A DNA stretch of 64,000 nucleotides from Cytomitobacter sp965233535 (GTDB taxonomy: Bacteria > Pseudomonadota > Alphaproteobacteria > CAJXXZ01 > 1604HC), in NCBI GenBank assembly GCA_965233535.1, contig OZ247489.1:186001-250000 (forward strand), read 5' to 3'. Shown here one piece after another: positions 27,180 to 40,125 of the stretch. The notes beneath the pieces were generated by a model. The model was not told the origin of the DNA. It did not search any database and was given only the letters and a program-made list of their open reading frames with translations. The first letter of the stretch is position 1. The number at the start of each line of letters is the position of its first letter. Made by a program: the position numbers and the translations under genes.

Positions 27180-27271
27180 TTTTTTGTCTATATTAAAAGT
27201 ATAAAACTAACATAATTCTCAAAACTAATGTTTGTTAATTTTTTTATATTAATAAATAATAAAATAACATT

Positions 27272-30123
<2,852 letters not shown>

Positions 30124-30326
30124 TGTGTTATATAAAGATTTATGTTATGTTTATGCTGATTTCCCCTTGTAATTTACAGATATTTGTTTTTTTAATTATA
30201 GTGATATGAATATTAGTTTTAATTATTTGTGTGTTTTATATTAATAGAAATTCACTATAATTTATGAAAGAAGATTAAAAGAGATTTTTAATTAAAAAAT
30301 GATTATTAAAGTGGTAAATGGCTGTT
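30124..30326. other. Downstream of 23S: no 5S rRNA seen
   Basis: About 200 very AT-rich bases. I looked for the usual 5S landmarks (a CCGAACTCAG-like loop, a closing GGTGGC/GCCACC-like helix) and found none. No ORF is supportable. Confidence 0.6.
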
Positions 30327-30460
30327 AATAAACGTCTATATGCCAATAAATATGTGATTTTTTTTAACTAAACCTAATTCATTATAAAAATAGAAGTTAT
30401 TAGAGCTCCAAAACAAAACTTTATCCTTAATTGTTGCTTAAATCACTTTTTTGTTAATTT
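30327..30460 (-). pseudogene. Decayed partial duplicate of the lolC 5' region
   Basis: This non-coding stretch aligns with the start of the intact lolC on the same strand (35350-35495). Block 30327-30358 matches 35350-35381 at 28 of 32 bases; block 30377-30409 matches 35411-35443 at 31 of 33. Between them about 11 bases are missing here, which breaks the frame. Likeness fades but continues past 30410, including CTTAA and a TTGT and AAAT-ACTTTT pattern, and may extend beyond the lolC start. It lies directly downstream of dnaE in the dnaE-lolD-lolC transcription direction. Confidence 0.75.
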
Positions 30461-30533
30461 GCTTTAAATAAGTAGATGTAAAATTTAGCATTATTGTAAC
30501 AAGTGGTATGTTCTTGCTGTAAAAAATTATTAT

Positions 30534-33500
30534 TTATCTTATACTCCAACTAAAGTTTTCTATAATATTTAAAAATTTTGTTGAAAATTCTACATTTCCG
30601 ATCATTAATGGGTTGTCATTTTCGAATGTAAGCATAATTTGTGTGTTTCCTTTTTTTATATATTTTCTTATTGCGTTATGAAGTTGAGATAGCTCTTCAT
30701 TATTATTAATTTTAAATATTATTTGATACGTTGAAAATAATTTTGTTTCTAATGTAGTTAAATTATTTGCTATAATAAATTTAGATTTATCTTCACCAGA
30801 AACCCATATCATTTTGTTAGTTGAGCTTTCTAATGTATCTGCTTTATCTTTTGAAATACACCTCCAAATACCAAATGGATCAGATATGACACAAATAGAG
30901 TATGGATCTCCATTAGGGCTTTTTTTACTTATTACTTTTTCTAATTTTCCTATTCCTTGCATAGCTCCTTCTTCTGATTTTTTTTGCGAAACCCATTCCA
31001 TATTAAATTTTGTGATTGGAAAATCATTTAATGGGTGACTTGTTATATACATTCCAAATGCTTCATATTCATAAGTAGCTTTTTGCTCATCACTCCATTC
31101 TTCAGCATGAAATTCTATTTGAAATAATGTTGGAATAGAGTGGTCTTGACTTCTTTTCTCCCATACTAAAGCACGGTTTTGTTCGATAGAATCAAAACTA
31201 CCTGATTTAATTAAATGTTCTAATGATTTTTTATTCACATTAGTGCGCTGAAAAAAATCTTCAATTGTATGAAATGGTCTTTTTGCAATAATATCCTCTA
31301 TACAATTTACTCCTACATTTTTAATTGCACTTAATCCAAATCTAATGCTTTCACCTTCTATTTCGAAGTTTAAATTTGATTTGTTAATATCAGGTAAAAG
31401 TATATTTATTTCCATTCGCTTTGCTTCATAAACAAATTCTGCTAATTTATCAGTATTGTTTTGCTCTAATATCATAGAAGAAGTAAGAAATTCTATAGGA
31501 TAGTTTGCTTTAAGATATGCTGTTTGGTACCCAATTAATGCATAAGGAGTAGCGTGCGCTTTAACAAATGCATATCGAGCAAAACTTTCAATTTGTTCAA
31601 ATAATTCTGTAGCTTTAGATTCTTCAGCGTTCATTCTTTCACAAATTCTACTTACAAACTCTATTTTAAGCTTTTTCATTTCGGCAGGTTTTTTCTTTCC
31701 GATAGCTCTTCTCAATAAATCAGCTTCTTGCATTGAATAGCCTGCTAAATTACGTGCAATTTCTAAAACTTGTTCTTGATATACAAGGACTCCATAGGTG
31801 TAATTTAAAGTTTGTTCCATTTCAGGGAAGAGGTAATTAGTTTTAATTAATCCATGCTTCCTTTTAATAAATGTAGGTATATTTTCCATAGGACCAGGTC
31901 TGTATAATGAAATAACAGCAATTAAATCTACAAATGTTTCTGGTTGTAGATCAACCACAACTTGAGTCATTCCTTTACTTTCGAATTGAAATATACCAAC
32001 TGTTTGTCCATTACGAAAAACATCTAACGTTTTTTTATCATCAAGTATAATATTTTCGATATTAAAATTTGGATTACTTTTTTGCACAATTTTTACTGTA
32101 TCACTGATAATTGTTAGTGCAGTTAACCCCAAAAGATCAAATTTTACTAACCCAGCATCTTCTATGTAGTTCAGAGAAAATTGAGTGATCGTTAAATTGT
32201 TATCTTTATATAGTGGAAGCATATTGTATAAAGCTTCTTTACCAATCACCACACCAGCTGCATGAATTGATGCATGTCTATGTAGGCCTTCAAGTTTCAA
32301 ACTTAATTCAAACATTTTTTTAACTTGAGGATTTGATGACATCTCATTTTCAAGTTCTGCATTGTTCTCCATAAATTTTTCTAAACTTAAATTCGCTCCT
32401 TGTATTACAGGGATTGCTTTTGAATATCTATCTACAACAGGGTAGGGAACTTGCAGAACTCTACCTACATCTCTTAAAACACCTTTAGATTGAAGTGATC
32501 CAAATGTTATGATGTTTGCAACTTGATCTTTTCCATATCTTTCTGAGATGTAATTAATAACTTTTGCTCTTCCTTTTGGACAAAAATCCACATCAAAGTC
32601 AGGCATACTTACTCTACCTGGGTTCAAAAATCTTTCAAATACTAATCCAAATTTTAATGGATCAATATCTGTAATTCCAATACAATATGCAACTAATGAA
32701 CCAGCTCCTGAACCTCTTCCAGGTCCAACTGCGATATTGTGTTCTTTTGCCCAGTTAATAAAATCTGCAACAATTAAAAAATATCCATCGAATCCCATCG
32801 TGTTAATAGTATTTAATTCAAATTCTAATCTTTTTGTGTATATTTCATGGTTTTCATCACTCATATCAGTGATTTTCTTCTTCAATCCTTCATAAGTTTT
32901 GTTTTTCAAATATTCATGTTCATTATCATTTGTGAAGCTTGGTAATTGAGGCTTTTTCTTTTTTAATAGGAAAGAACATTTTTCAGCAAATAAAAATGTA
33001 TTTTCTAAAGGTGTTTTCCAATCTTGATATTGTTTTTCCATTTCTTCTGAAGTGGGAAGATGAAATTCATCTTCATATGACGAACTATCTAGGTATTTTC
33101 CATGCTTAATGCAAGTAATAGCTTGATATGCTTCCGCATAATCACGTTTAATATATTTAATTTCAGGTACAGCAACGATTGGAGTTTTTTGGAACGCAGA
33201 CATAGCACAAGCATGATATTCATCATTTTCTCTATTTCTGATTCCCACAGCCCAATTTCCAGAAAAATACTTTTCCATTTGTTCAGAACATGCTTCAATT
33301 TGATCTACTTCACATGTTTGACCTGGAATTGCAATTGCCATTAATCCTTCTACATTTTCAAAATCTGACAAAAATACAGATGCCTCTTTAGGAGTATAAC
33401 TATTGCTAATAATGCGACATAAATTTTTATACCCAATTTCATTTTTACAATACACAAGAATTGAATACTTACTATTTAATGTTAGCTCACAACCTGTGAT

Positions 33501-33674
33501 AGGTTTAATTCCTTTGCTAATTAATGCATCATTATAATCCATTGCTCCAAATAAATTATGTTTATCTGCTATTCCTATTGATGAAAATGGTATTTCTTGA
33601 AGCTCTGAAGTTCTGATTGTGCTTTGTAATAAAGAATATGATGTACAAACTCCTAATGGGATATAACTAGACAT
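30534..33674 (-). CDS. dnaE: DNA polymerase III alpha subunit
   Basis: 1046 residues, about 110 shorter than E. coli DnaE; the shortening seems mostly at the C-terminal OB/tau-binding end. The catalytic aspartates are in MPDFDVDFCPKGRAK, with GPGRGSGAGS before and the YQEQVLEIARNLAGYS and KAHATPYALIGYQTAY blocks after. The N-terminal PHP domain is degenerate: the family's H-x-H start is replaced by YIPLGVCTSYS. It replicates the chromosome and would depend on a separate DnaQ for proofreading. Its ATG overlaps the lolD stop by one base (TAATG), so it sits at the end of a lol operon. Confidence 0.95.
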   Translation of the reverse strand: MSSYIPLGVCTSYSLLQSTIRTSELQEIPFSSIGIADKHNLFGAMDYNDALISKGIKPITGCELTLNSKYSILVYCKNEIGYKNLCRIISNSYTPKEASVFLSDFENVEGLMAIAIPGQTCEVDQIEACSEQMEKYFSGNWAVGIRNRENDEYHACAMSAFQKTPIVAVPEIKYIKRDYAEAYQAITCIKHGKYLDSSSYEDEFHLPTSEEMEKQYQDWKTPLENTFLFAEKCSFLLKKKKPQLPSFTNDNEHEYLKNKTYEGLKKKITDMSDENHEIYTKRLEFELNTINTMGFDGYFLIVADFINWAKEHNIAVGPGRGSGAGSLVAYCIGITDIDPLKFGLVFERFLNPGRVSMPDFDVDFCPKGRAKVINYISERYGKDQVANIITFGSLQSKGVLRDVGRVLQVPYPVVDRYSKAIPVIQGANLSLEKFMENNAELENEMSSNPQVKKMFELSLKLEGLHRHASIHAAGVVIGKEALYNMLPLYKDNNLTITQFSLNYIEDAGLVKFDLLGLTALTIISDTVKIVQKSNPNFNIENIILDDKKTLDVFRNGQTVGIFQFESKGMTQVVVDLQPETFVDLIAVISLYRPGPMENIPTFIKRKHGLIKTNYLFPEMEQTLNYTYGVLVYQEQVLEIARNLAGYSMQEADLLRRAIGKKKPAEMKKLKIEFVSRICERMNAEESKATELFEQIESFARYAFVKAHATPYALIGYQTAYLKANYPIEFLTSSMILEQNNTDKLAEFVYEAKRMEINILLPDINKSNLNFEIEGESIRFGLSAIKNVGVNCIEDIIAKRPFHTIEDFFQRTNVNKKSLEHLIKSGSFDSIEQNRALVWEKRSQDHSIPTLFQIEFHAEEWSDEQKATYEYEAFGMYITSHPLNDFPITKFNMEWVSQKKSEEGAMQGIGKLEKVISKKSPNGDPYSICVISDPFGIWRCISKDKADTLESSTNKMIWVSGEDKSKFIIANNLTTLETKLFSTYQIIFKINNNEELSQLHNAIRKYIKKGNTQIMLTFENDNPLMIGNVEFSTKFLNIIENFSWSIR

Positions 33675-34339
33675 TAACTTTTCCTCACTAAATTCAGCTT
33701 CGAATTTTTGAAATAATACTCAGAGTCAAACATATTATTCCATGCTTTATTGTGTGTCACACATATAATTGAAATTTTATTTTCTCTTGCAATTTTTACG
33801 CATAAGTTCATGACTTTATTTCCAGTTTCTTCATCTAAGTTTCCAGTAACTTCATCAGCTAATATAAGTTTAGGGTTATGTACAAATGCTCTGGCTAAAC
33901 CAACCCTTTGCTGTTCTCCACCTGAAATTTTCATGACTGATATATTTGCATGTGTTCCTAATTCAACTTTTTCTAACCATGTTTGAGCAATAGGGTAGGC
34001 TTCTTTTCTGCTGATTCCTTGCAAAATCAATGGCATAGCAACATTTTCTATTACAGATAAATCTTTCCATAACATATGTGATTGAAATATATATCCAATC
34101 TCTCGTCTTAATAGAAAAAGTTTCTTAGAAGTTGAAGATATATTCTGATCTAAAAAAGTTACATAGCCATTTTGTGGAAATGCAATTAAACCTGCTATAT
34201 GAAGAAATGTAGATTTTCCAGACCCTGATTTTCCTTCTATTACAGTAAGCTCACCTTGTTTTAATTGAAATGAAACATCATCTAATATGCTATCACCATT
34301 TTCGTAACTAAAAGATACATTATTAAATTTTAAAAGCAT
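33674..34339 (-). CDS. lolD: Lipoprotein-releasing ABC transporter ATPase LolD
   Basis: 221 residues. Walker A is GKSGSGKS (36-43), the signature is SGGEQQRVGLARA, Walker B is LILADEVTGNLD with the LolD/MacB-type TGNLD extension, and the switch histidine is in CVTHN. It powers release of outer-membrane lipoproteins from the inner membrane to LolA. It follows lolC with no gap. Confidence 0.93.
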   Translation of the reverse strand: MLLKFNNVSFSYENGDSILDDVSFQLKQGELTVIEGKSGSGKSTFLHIAGLIAFPQNGYVTFLDQNISSTSKKLFLLRREIGYIFQSHMLWKDLSVIENVAMPLILQGISRKEAYPIAQTWLEKVELGTHANISVMKISGGEQQRVGLARAFVHNPKLILADEVTGNLDEETGNKVMNLCVKIARENKISIICVTHNKAWNNMFDSEYYFKNSKLNLVRKS

Positions 34340-35542
34340 TTAGTTCAACCCTTCAACAATCTCTAAATCATTAGATTTTCGTGCTATAAACATTAAAATT
34401 ACCATCATGATCAAAAAAGCTATTCCAGAAATAAGTACCAAATCCATTACATATATTTTAGGATAAAATGCTGAAAATCCAAATGACTCTTCATGTATCA
34501 TATTGTATCCATAAGATTTATGTATTATGTGGTATGCTCTTGGGAAAATGTATATTAGAAGCGAAGCGAAAAGCAATCCAAACAAAACACTTCCTATGCT
34601 AATAAACAGTGCAACATATGCAAATAAAGAAAAAATTTGCTTATTACTTGCCCCAAATGCTTTTAACAAACTGATATCTTGAGCTCTTTCTGAAATTAAC
34701 ATCCATAAACTATTTGTACTTTGCATAATTCCACATAAAACAAACATTCCTATAAATATGGCTAGTACAATATTTTGCATGCTAAACATTTGCTTCAAAG
34801 ATGGGTTTGTATCTTTCCATGTCCAAATTGAATAAGATTTCCCAGAAGATTCATATAAATCTTTTTGTATTTGATCAATCTTATCTGGTGTTTTTGTATA
34901 AAATACATATTGTTTTTGCTCAAATCCTAATGAGTATTTATCTAATTCATTTCCAAAAATAAAAATCACATTTCTATCAAATGAATGAAATCCTAAGTGA
35001 AAGATTCCACTAACTTTTGCATCCATTGTTTTTATTGCAATTTTGCTAGACAACACTCCATATGGAACGAATAATTTTATATTAGAATTTATAGATAAAC
35101 CTAATTCATTTGCTAATTTATATCCTACTGCAACTGTTGGAGTATTAACTGTAGGCTTAATCCTACTGTTTTTCTTGACCCATTTATTTTGAATAATATA
35201 ATCACAGTTAGCTTGATTGATTCCAATGACTTTCACACCATTTGTATCATTATTGTACGATAAAATACCTTGTTTTTCATTGATTTTGATATGGTGTCTA
35301 TACCAAGGTTTTTTCTTAATTAAATTTATTTTTTTCTCTATATTATTTGAATAAACATCCATATGCCCATAAATATGTAATATTCGCTCTAAAACTGCAT
35401 TTTGAAACCCATTCATTATAGAAATAGAAGTTATTAGAGTTCCCAAACTGAACCCTATGCTTAAAATTGTCACCCAAATTACTTTTCTTGTTCTATGTGT
35501 TTTTAAAGATAAGAAAAAGTATTTGAAAGCAAGTATTATCAT
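34340..35542 (-). CDS. lolC: Lipoprotein-releasing ABC transporter permease LolC/LolE family
   Basis: 400 residues with the family layout: one N-terminal membrane helix preceded by a basic TRKVIWVT stretch and followed by the conserved SISIMNGFQNAVLERIL, a periplasmic domain of about 200 residues, then three C-terminal helices beginning with an FVLCGIMQSTNSLWMLI segment and containing the ERAQDISLLKAFGAS coupling helix. One permease gene serves where gammaproteobacteria have two (LolC, LolE), the usual state in alphaproteobacteria. A partial copy of its 5' part lies at about 30327-30460. Confidence 0.92.
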   Translation of the reverse strand: MIILAFKYFFLSLKTHRTRKVIWVTILSIGFSLGTLITSISIMNGFQNAVLERILHIYGHMDVYSNNIEKKINLIKKKPWYRHHIKINEKQGILSYNNDTNGVKVIGINQANCDYIIQNKWVKKNSRIKPTVNTPTVAVGYKLANELGLSINSNIKLFVPYGVLSSKIAIKTMDAKVSGIFHLGFHSFDRNVIFIFGNELDKYSLGFEQKQYVFYTKTPDKIDQIQKDLYESSGKSYSIWTWKDTNPSLKQMFSMQNIVLAIFIGMFVLCGIMQSTNSLWMLISERAQDISLLKAFGASNKQIFSLFAYVALFISIGSVLFGLLFASLLIYIFPRAYHIIHKSYGYNMIHEESFGFSAFYPKIYVMDLVLISGIAFLIMMVILMFIARKSNDLEIVEGLN

Positions 35543-35609
35543 ATGATATCAGGATACATTTTTTATTTCTGATTTAGTAGTGCGATAGCAAAACTACTAA
35601 TTATAAAGC

Positions 35610-37673
35610 TTAGCTTATTAATGAATCAGGTAAAGCAGTGGCGGTTGATGGTGCTTTATTAAGGTGACCCAATGTAATGTCAGCAGGCATTTTAATTCCT
35701 CTACTATCAAATACATCTTTAATTATTTTGTTTAAAGCTCGTTGTACAATGAATTGTTGACCAGGCACAACTTTTATTCTTGCAAATACTGTATAGTAAA
35801 TTCCATTAATTTCTGACAAACCTCTCATTTCCAAAGGCAAGAACACTTTATTCATAAACTCTTTTTTAGCTCTTAGTATATTAAATGAATCTTCTACAGC
35901 AATTATTGCATCATCATAATTTGTCTCATATGTGACAGCAATATTGACTAATACTCCCATGAAATTTCTACTCTTATTTAATACCTTAGCTACTTGGTGA
36001 AACGGAATTGTTACTAATGTTCCATTATCTTGCCTAACTTGCATGTACCTTAAAGTCATATCTTCTACACGTCCATTTTTGCCCTCTATAACAATCAAAT
36101 CACCTACCATAATAGTATTCTCCATAATGATGAACGCTCCATTCACTAAGTCTGCAATGATGTCTTTAACACTAAAAGATAAACCAAGAGATAAAAATCC
36201 TAATGCTGGAATAATTTGAGAAGTGTTATATCCTAATATAGATAAAGCAATCAGAAAACATGCAAACCCTATGACAAATTTACTTCCTGATCTCAAAATC
36301 TTAAATAATATTTCGAATTTTCTTCTATACTCTTCATTTTCTTTTGTTTTATTAAACATCCAAGTTACCAAAATATGCTTTGTAATTGCCATTACAACCC
36401 ATGAAATGCATAGTACTGAGAACAAGCTTAATATTTTATTTAATAATATTTGTCCTGTTATTACAGATATATTGCTATAAACTGATATACCCCATACTCG
36501 CAAAGTAATGATTATTGCTACTGGAGCTACTGCCACTTTAATTGTTCTTAATGCCTGTTTGTATATATTTATTACATGTGCTCTATAATTTAAATTCATT
36601 TTACGTGCATATGTAAGAATGTATTTTCTTAAGAATATTGATGATGCAATTAATAAAGGCCATAAAATCATTGATATGATTGACCTTGTTAGCTTGTACG
36701 ATATATTTAATTTTATCCAAAAAATCATAATAATATATAAAATAACTAAACTTAATGATTCTAACCCTGTTAAATGTTTGATCCAAATATTTTTGTTTTT
36801 AAACTTATATTGTAATTTATGCCTTAGGGCAACAATAGCTTGTATTAATACTAATACATAGAAAAAATCACGAATTAATTCTATATCTTTCATAACCTCT
36901 GCATCCATACTTTTGATTTCAGATATTGCAACAAAAGATTTGATTATATTGCTAGTAGCCCAAACTATACAAATTAATATCAATGTTCTTAATATATGTG
37001 GCTTTGTATTATAAATAATTTTATTTTTTATATAATTTAATGATTTACTTAAAGCTGATACAAGTAAGATGCTAAATAATATACTATTTAATGCCGTAAA
37101 CATGAATCGAATCTCTGTATTCATTGTGCTATCTTGCATTACAAGGTCAATTTGTGGCACAAAATATAATGCTATAATAAATATAGATAAAAATATTGTA
37201 AATGAAAAATCTAACGCTATGCTGTGCCACGCATGGTTATAAACGCTTTTATAATATTGAATTAACTTGCTTCCACTTAAGAACAATAAGTATGCAATGA
37301 TCAAACTAATTAATATGATTTTTAGAAAAGACTTAAATGCTTGAGAAAGCAAAGCATGTGCATCACTATTAGTTAAAACGAATTTTACAGCTTCAGCTGT
37401 AGTTTGATATACAGTTAATATGACTTTTTTAGTTTGCCCTACAATTGTATTATATTTCACTACTGCTTCTTGAGGCTGAGGCTGTTTATTTGAATTTAAA
37501 GAACTTGCAATAGAGTTTAGATCATGTTGAATGATTTCTAATTTTTTTGTAAGCTCATGTATTTCATCTATTGAATTTGATGTTTGTTTTTCACTGCAAA
37601 TCGGAATTACCATAGCTATGCAAATTATTTTAGCAACTTTGAATATTTGCCTCATTAAATCAGGTAAATGCAT
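35610..37673 (-). CDS. Large MscS-family mechanosensitive channel
   Basis: 687 residues. After an N-terminal signal-like helix (residues about 10-25) and a short periplasmic stretch come roughly ten membrane helices. The C-terminal MscS core begins near residue 470: pore helix FLSLGLSFSVKDIIADLVNGA, then the beta domain (VGDLIVIEGKNGRVEDMTLRY, TLVTIPFHQVAKVLNKSR). The family opens under membrane tension to release osmolytes. It resembles YbdG/MscK-type long channels rather than small MscS. The stop and the PpiD-like start upstream overlap by one base. Confidence 0.88.
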   Translation of the reverse strand: MHLPDLMRQIFKVAKIICIAMVIPICSEKQTSNSIDEIHELTKKLEIIQHDLNSIASSLNSNKQPQPQEAVVKYNTIVGQTKKVILTVYQTTAEAVKFVLTNSDAHALLSQAFKSFLKIILISLIIAYLLFLSGSKLIQYYKSVYNHAWHSIALDFSFTIFLSIFIIALYFVPQIDLVMQDSTMNTEIRFMFTALNSILFSILLVSALSKSLNYIKNKIIYNTKPHILRTLILICIVWATSNIIKSFVAISEIKSMDAEVMKDIELIRDFFYVLVLIQAIVALRHKLQYKFKNKNIWIKHLTGLESLSLVILYIIMIFWIKLNISYKLTRSIISMILWPLLIASSIFLRKYILTYARKMNLNYRAHVINIYKQALRTIKVAVAPVAIIITLRVWGISVYSNISVITGQILLNKILSLFSVLCISWVVMAITKHILVTWMFNKTKENEEYRRKFEILFKILRSGSKFVIGFACFLIALSILGYNTSQIIPALGFLSLGLSFSVKDIIADLVNGAFIIMENTIMVGDLIVIEGKNGRVEDMTLRYMQVRQDNGTLVTIPFHQVAKVLNKSRNFMGVLVNIAVTYETNYDDAIIAVEDSFNILRAKKEFMNKVFLPLEMRGLSEINGIYYTVFARIKVVPGQQFIVQRALNKIIKDVFDSRGIKMPADITLGHLNKAPSTATALPDSLIS

Positions 37674-38824
37674 TATTGAATACCGCCATAAGATACATAT
37701 AATGCATTAATGAAAGAGTTGTAAGACAAGTCAAATAAGTGTTTTTGAAGCATTTTCTTACTTTGACTGATTTGATCAAGATTTGGCTCTTTGTCAGTTA
37801 TTTTTGTTGTAGTAATTATTGTTACCTCATCGCTTGTATCATTTGTATAAAAATTCACTTTGTTTAATGCTGTTAAAAATAGTGTCACTGTATCTTGAGA
37901 TATGGAAGACAAATCTTTTTGATTTAATTCTGTCCATTTTTGCTGTTGAGCAATTTTATCAATGTTTGTTACAATATGCTCTTTTTGCAATTTATTTACT
38001 AAATCTTTTTTAACTTTAGGTTTTGCTTCTTTATAAGATAGCTTTTTGCTAGTAGAGATATTTTGAATTTGTACATATATTAAATTACCATCACTGGAAT
38101 CATAAATAGTGCTTTGGTTTGGCTCATTTTGTAGAAAAGAATATTCCACTTTACTTGCTTTACTGTTTGTCCAATATATATCTTTAATTTTACCATCATA
38201 TTTCTCTTGTAAACTACGCATATGTGCGCCATTTTGAATTGCATTGTTAAGATTAGATTTAGATGTTTTTTTACTGTTAATCACAAGCATTTGAGCTTTT
38301 ACAACTCTATCTGAGACAAATTGCTTTGTATCATAGTGTTTATGTAACTGTTCTTCAGAAACTGTAATAGGAAAATCATTATATTTTACAATAGCTTTTT
38401 TGCCATCTCGTATTTGAAGCAACCCTTTAGCATAATCATATGCCATTTTATCTGTGACAATCACACTGGATTTTATAGCATTAATAATTTGTTGATTAAT
38501 CATTTGATGCTCTGTGAAAAGTATTTTCTCTGGATTAGAAAGCTTTGCATCAAATTTAGACTGTTTAGCCTGTTGAATTATTAAGTCCCTAGATAAGCTC
38601 ATTCCTAATTTTTGATACTTAGCTCTAAATAGTAAATCATGTATCAAGTGCATTTCTGCATCTCGTTGATTTTTATGTAACTTATAGTAAAGATGTCCTA
38701 TTTGAGGGGTGATTTTTACTCCCCCTATATTTTTAGATTGCTTAGAAAAAAGTCCCATTAAAGAAGAACCTATTATCAGAACTAACGTGAGTTTTATAAA
38801 TTTCGACTGATAGGATGAATGCAT
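37673..38824 (-). CDS. SurA/PpiD-like membrane-anchored periplasmic chaperone
   Basis: 383 residues. One hydrophobic segment at about residues 10-27 anchors it; the rest is periplasmic and helical. The block at about 35-110 (ITPQIGHLYYKLHKNQRDAEMHLIHDLL, LSRDLIIQQA) fits the SurA_N domain found in PpiD, and VTVSEEQLHKHYDT-type residues follow near 155. No convincing parvulin active site is visible. It probably helps newly exported proteins fold at the SecYEG exit. It overlaps the upstream gene by 31 bases and mscS by one. Confidence 0.6.
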   Translation of the reverse strand: MHSSYQSKFIKLTLVLIIGSSLMGLFSKQSKNIGGVKITPQIGHLYYKLHKNQRDAEMHLIHDLLFRAKYQKLGMSLSRDLIIQQAKQSKFDAKLSNPEKILFTEHQMINQQIINAIKSSVIVTDKMAYDYAKGLLQIRDGKKAIVKYNDFPITVSEEQLHKHYDTKQFVSDRVVKAQMLVINSKKTSKSNLNNAIQNGAHMRSLQEKYDGKIKDIYWTNSKASKVEYSFLQNEPNQSTIYDSSDGNLIYVQIQNISTSKKLSYKEAKPKVKKDLVNKLQKEHIVTNIDKIAQQQKWTELNQKDLSSISQDTVTLFLTALNKVNFYTNDTSDEVTIITTTKITDKEPNLDQISQSKKMLQKHLFDLSYNSFINALYVSYGGIQ

Positions 38825-40125
38825 GATTTTTGACCTCTTATATAATCTAGCTTTTTAGGCCATATATTCCAAGATCTTTGAACCATATTTAGTGAAGAAT
38901 AAATTTCTTTTCTTGTCAGAAATGATCCATGTATATTAAAATCAGGCTCTTTGTCTAAATTTTCTAATATATGGTTTGTTGCAGATTGAATGCTAATCCA
39001 TGATCCTCCATCACTTATATTATGATTTGTTAAAAATTTTTGCTTAAATTTAGAGCTATATAAATCATACTTAAAATCTGTTGCAATGTAAGGCAATCTC
39101 AGGGCTTTTCCACTATATTTATTGGTAATGTTTTCAGCAGCTTTAATCATTTCATGAGTAGCGAATGTTTTGTTTTCATAAATTTGTGTACTTAAAAGTA
39201 AGTAAGTTGAATTATGAATTTTGCACAATTTAGATAATTTTTCTACTGAATATAAAAAATTCACATCTTTATCTTTTGAGTTAAAAGAAGTTATTCCTGA
39301 AGTATCAATTATGTAATATTTTTCCTGTTTTAAGAGAGATTCTACATTATATACAACATTTCTTTTAAATAATTTCTTATATTTCATTTTTTTGATTAAA
39401 GATTCTTTGGAATTTAATAATATAAATACTTCATTCCCTAACTCACTTAAATGATCAAACATTTCTTGTAATAAAACTATATTTTCACCACATATTATAA
39501 ATTTCTTCTTCGCAATTTTTAATGTTGAATGTTTTTCCAAGCAGTGTGCGATAGATGGAAGCTTTATTACATCATCTTCCAATATATTCAAACAAATTCC
39601 TTTTCGTAGACAAAAATCCATAATTTTTCTGAATCCAGATCCAAGTTTAGCAGACCACAAAATTGCATTTGGATTAGCTTGCATGATAGATCTTTGAATT
39701 TCTTTGATTTCAGATTCTTCAAAAATTAACTCTCCGATAACCCTATAACCTATAATGTATGGCCACTCTCTTAAAAAATGCTGACTGATGCAAAGAATTT
39801 CAGGGTTTGTTTTTTTATATTTACCATATTGCATGTATAAAAAAGTAGTATATATAAATAAATATGATGTGTGATAAATCAAAGAATCACAGTATTTTTG
39901 AGATACAACCCAAAATGGAACGAAAAGGGCAGTGTGCACCAGCTTTATTATAAAAGAGCGTTTTACCTTGAAAATTGGAATATGTGAAAAACATGCATAA
40001 TACCAAAAGTGAAATAAAATCAAATAAATAAAATTAATAGAAATTTTCGTATAATACAGCTGTATAAATGCACTTATAAGGCTGATCACTATATGTGGTA
40101 TAAGGTTTGAAATTAATTTAAGCAT
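38794..40125 (-). CDS. Degenerate CapD/FlaA1-like membrane protein
   Basis: 443 residues. About three to four hydrophobic segments (residues 1-95) precede two soluble parts. Residues 150-195 resemble the first domain of WbpM/CapD proteins (PNAILWSAKLGSGFRKIMDFC, then LCLRKGICLNIL). Residues 305-345 recall the second domain (STQIYENKTFATHEMIKAAE, then ALRLPYIATDF) where the family has S-T-D-K and R-F-G-N-V. The glycine-rich nucleotide loop and the S-T-D-K residues are lost, so dehydratase/epimerase activity on a UDP-sugar is doubtful. The likeness is remote and from pattern only. Confidence 0.4.
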   Translation of the reverse strand: MLKLISNLIPHIVISLISAFIQLYYTKISINFIYLILFHFWYYACFSHIPIFKVKRSFIIKLVHTALFVPFWVVSQKYCDSLIYHTSYLFIYTTFLYMQYGKYKKTNPEILCISQHFLREWPYIIGYRVIGELIFEESEIKEIQRSIMQANPNAILWSAKLGSGFRKIMDFCLRKGICLNILEDDVIKLPSIAHCLEKHSTLKIAKKKFIICGENIVLLQEMFDHLSELGNEVFILLNSKESLIKKMKYKKLFKRNVVYNVESLLKQEKYYIIDTSGITSFNSKDKDVNFLYSVEKLSKLCKIHNSTYLLLSTQIYENKTFATHEMIKAAENITNKYSGKALRLPYIATDFKYDLYSSKFKQKFLTNHNISDGGSWISIQSATNHILENLDKEPDFNIHGSFLTRKEIYSSLNMVQRSWNIWPKKLDYIRGQKSCIHPISRNL

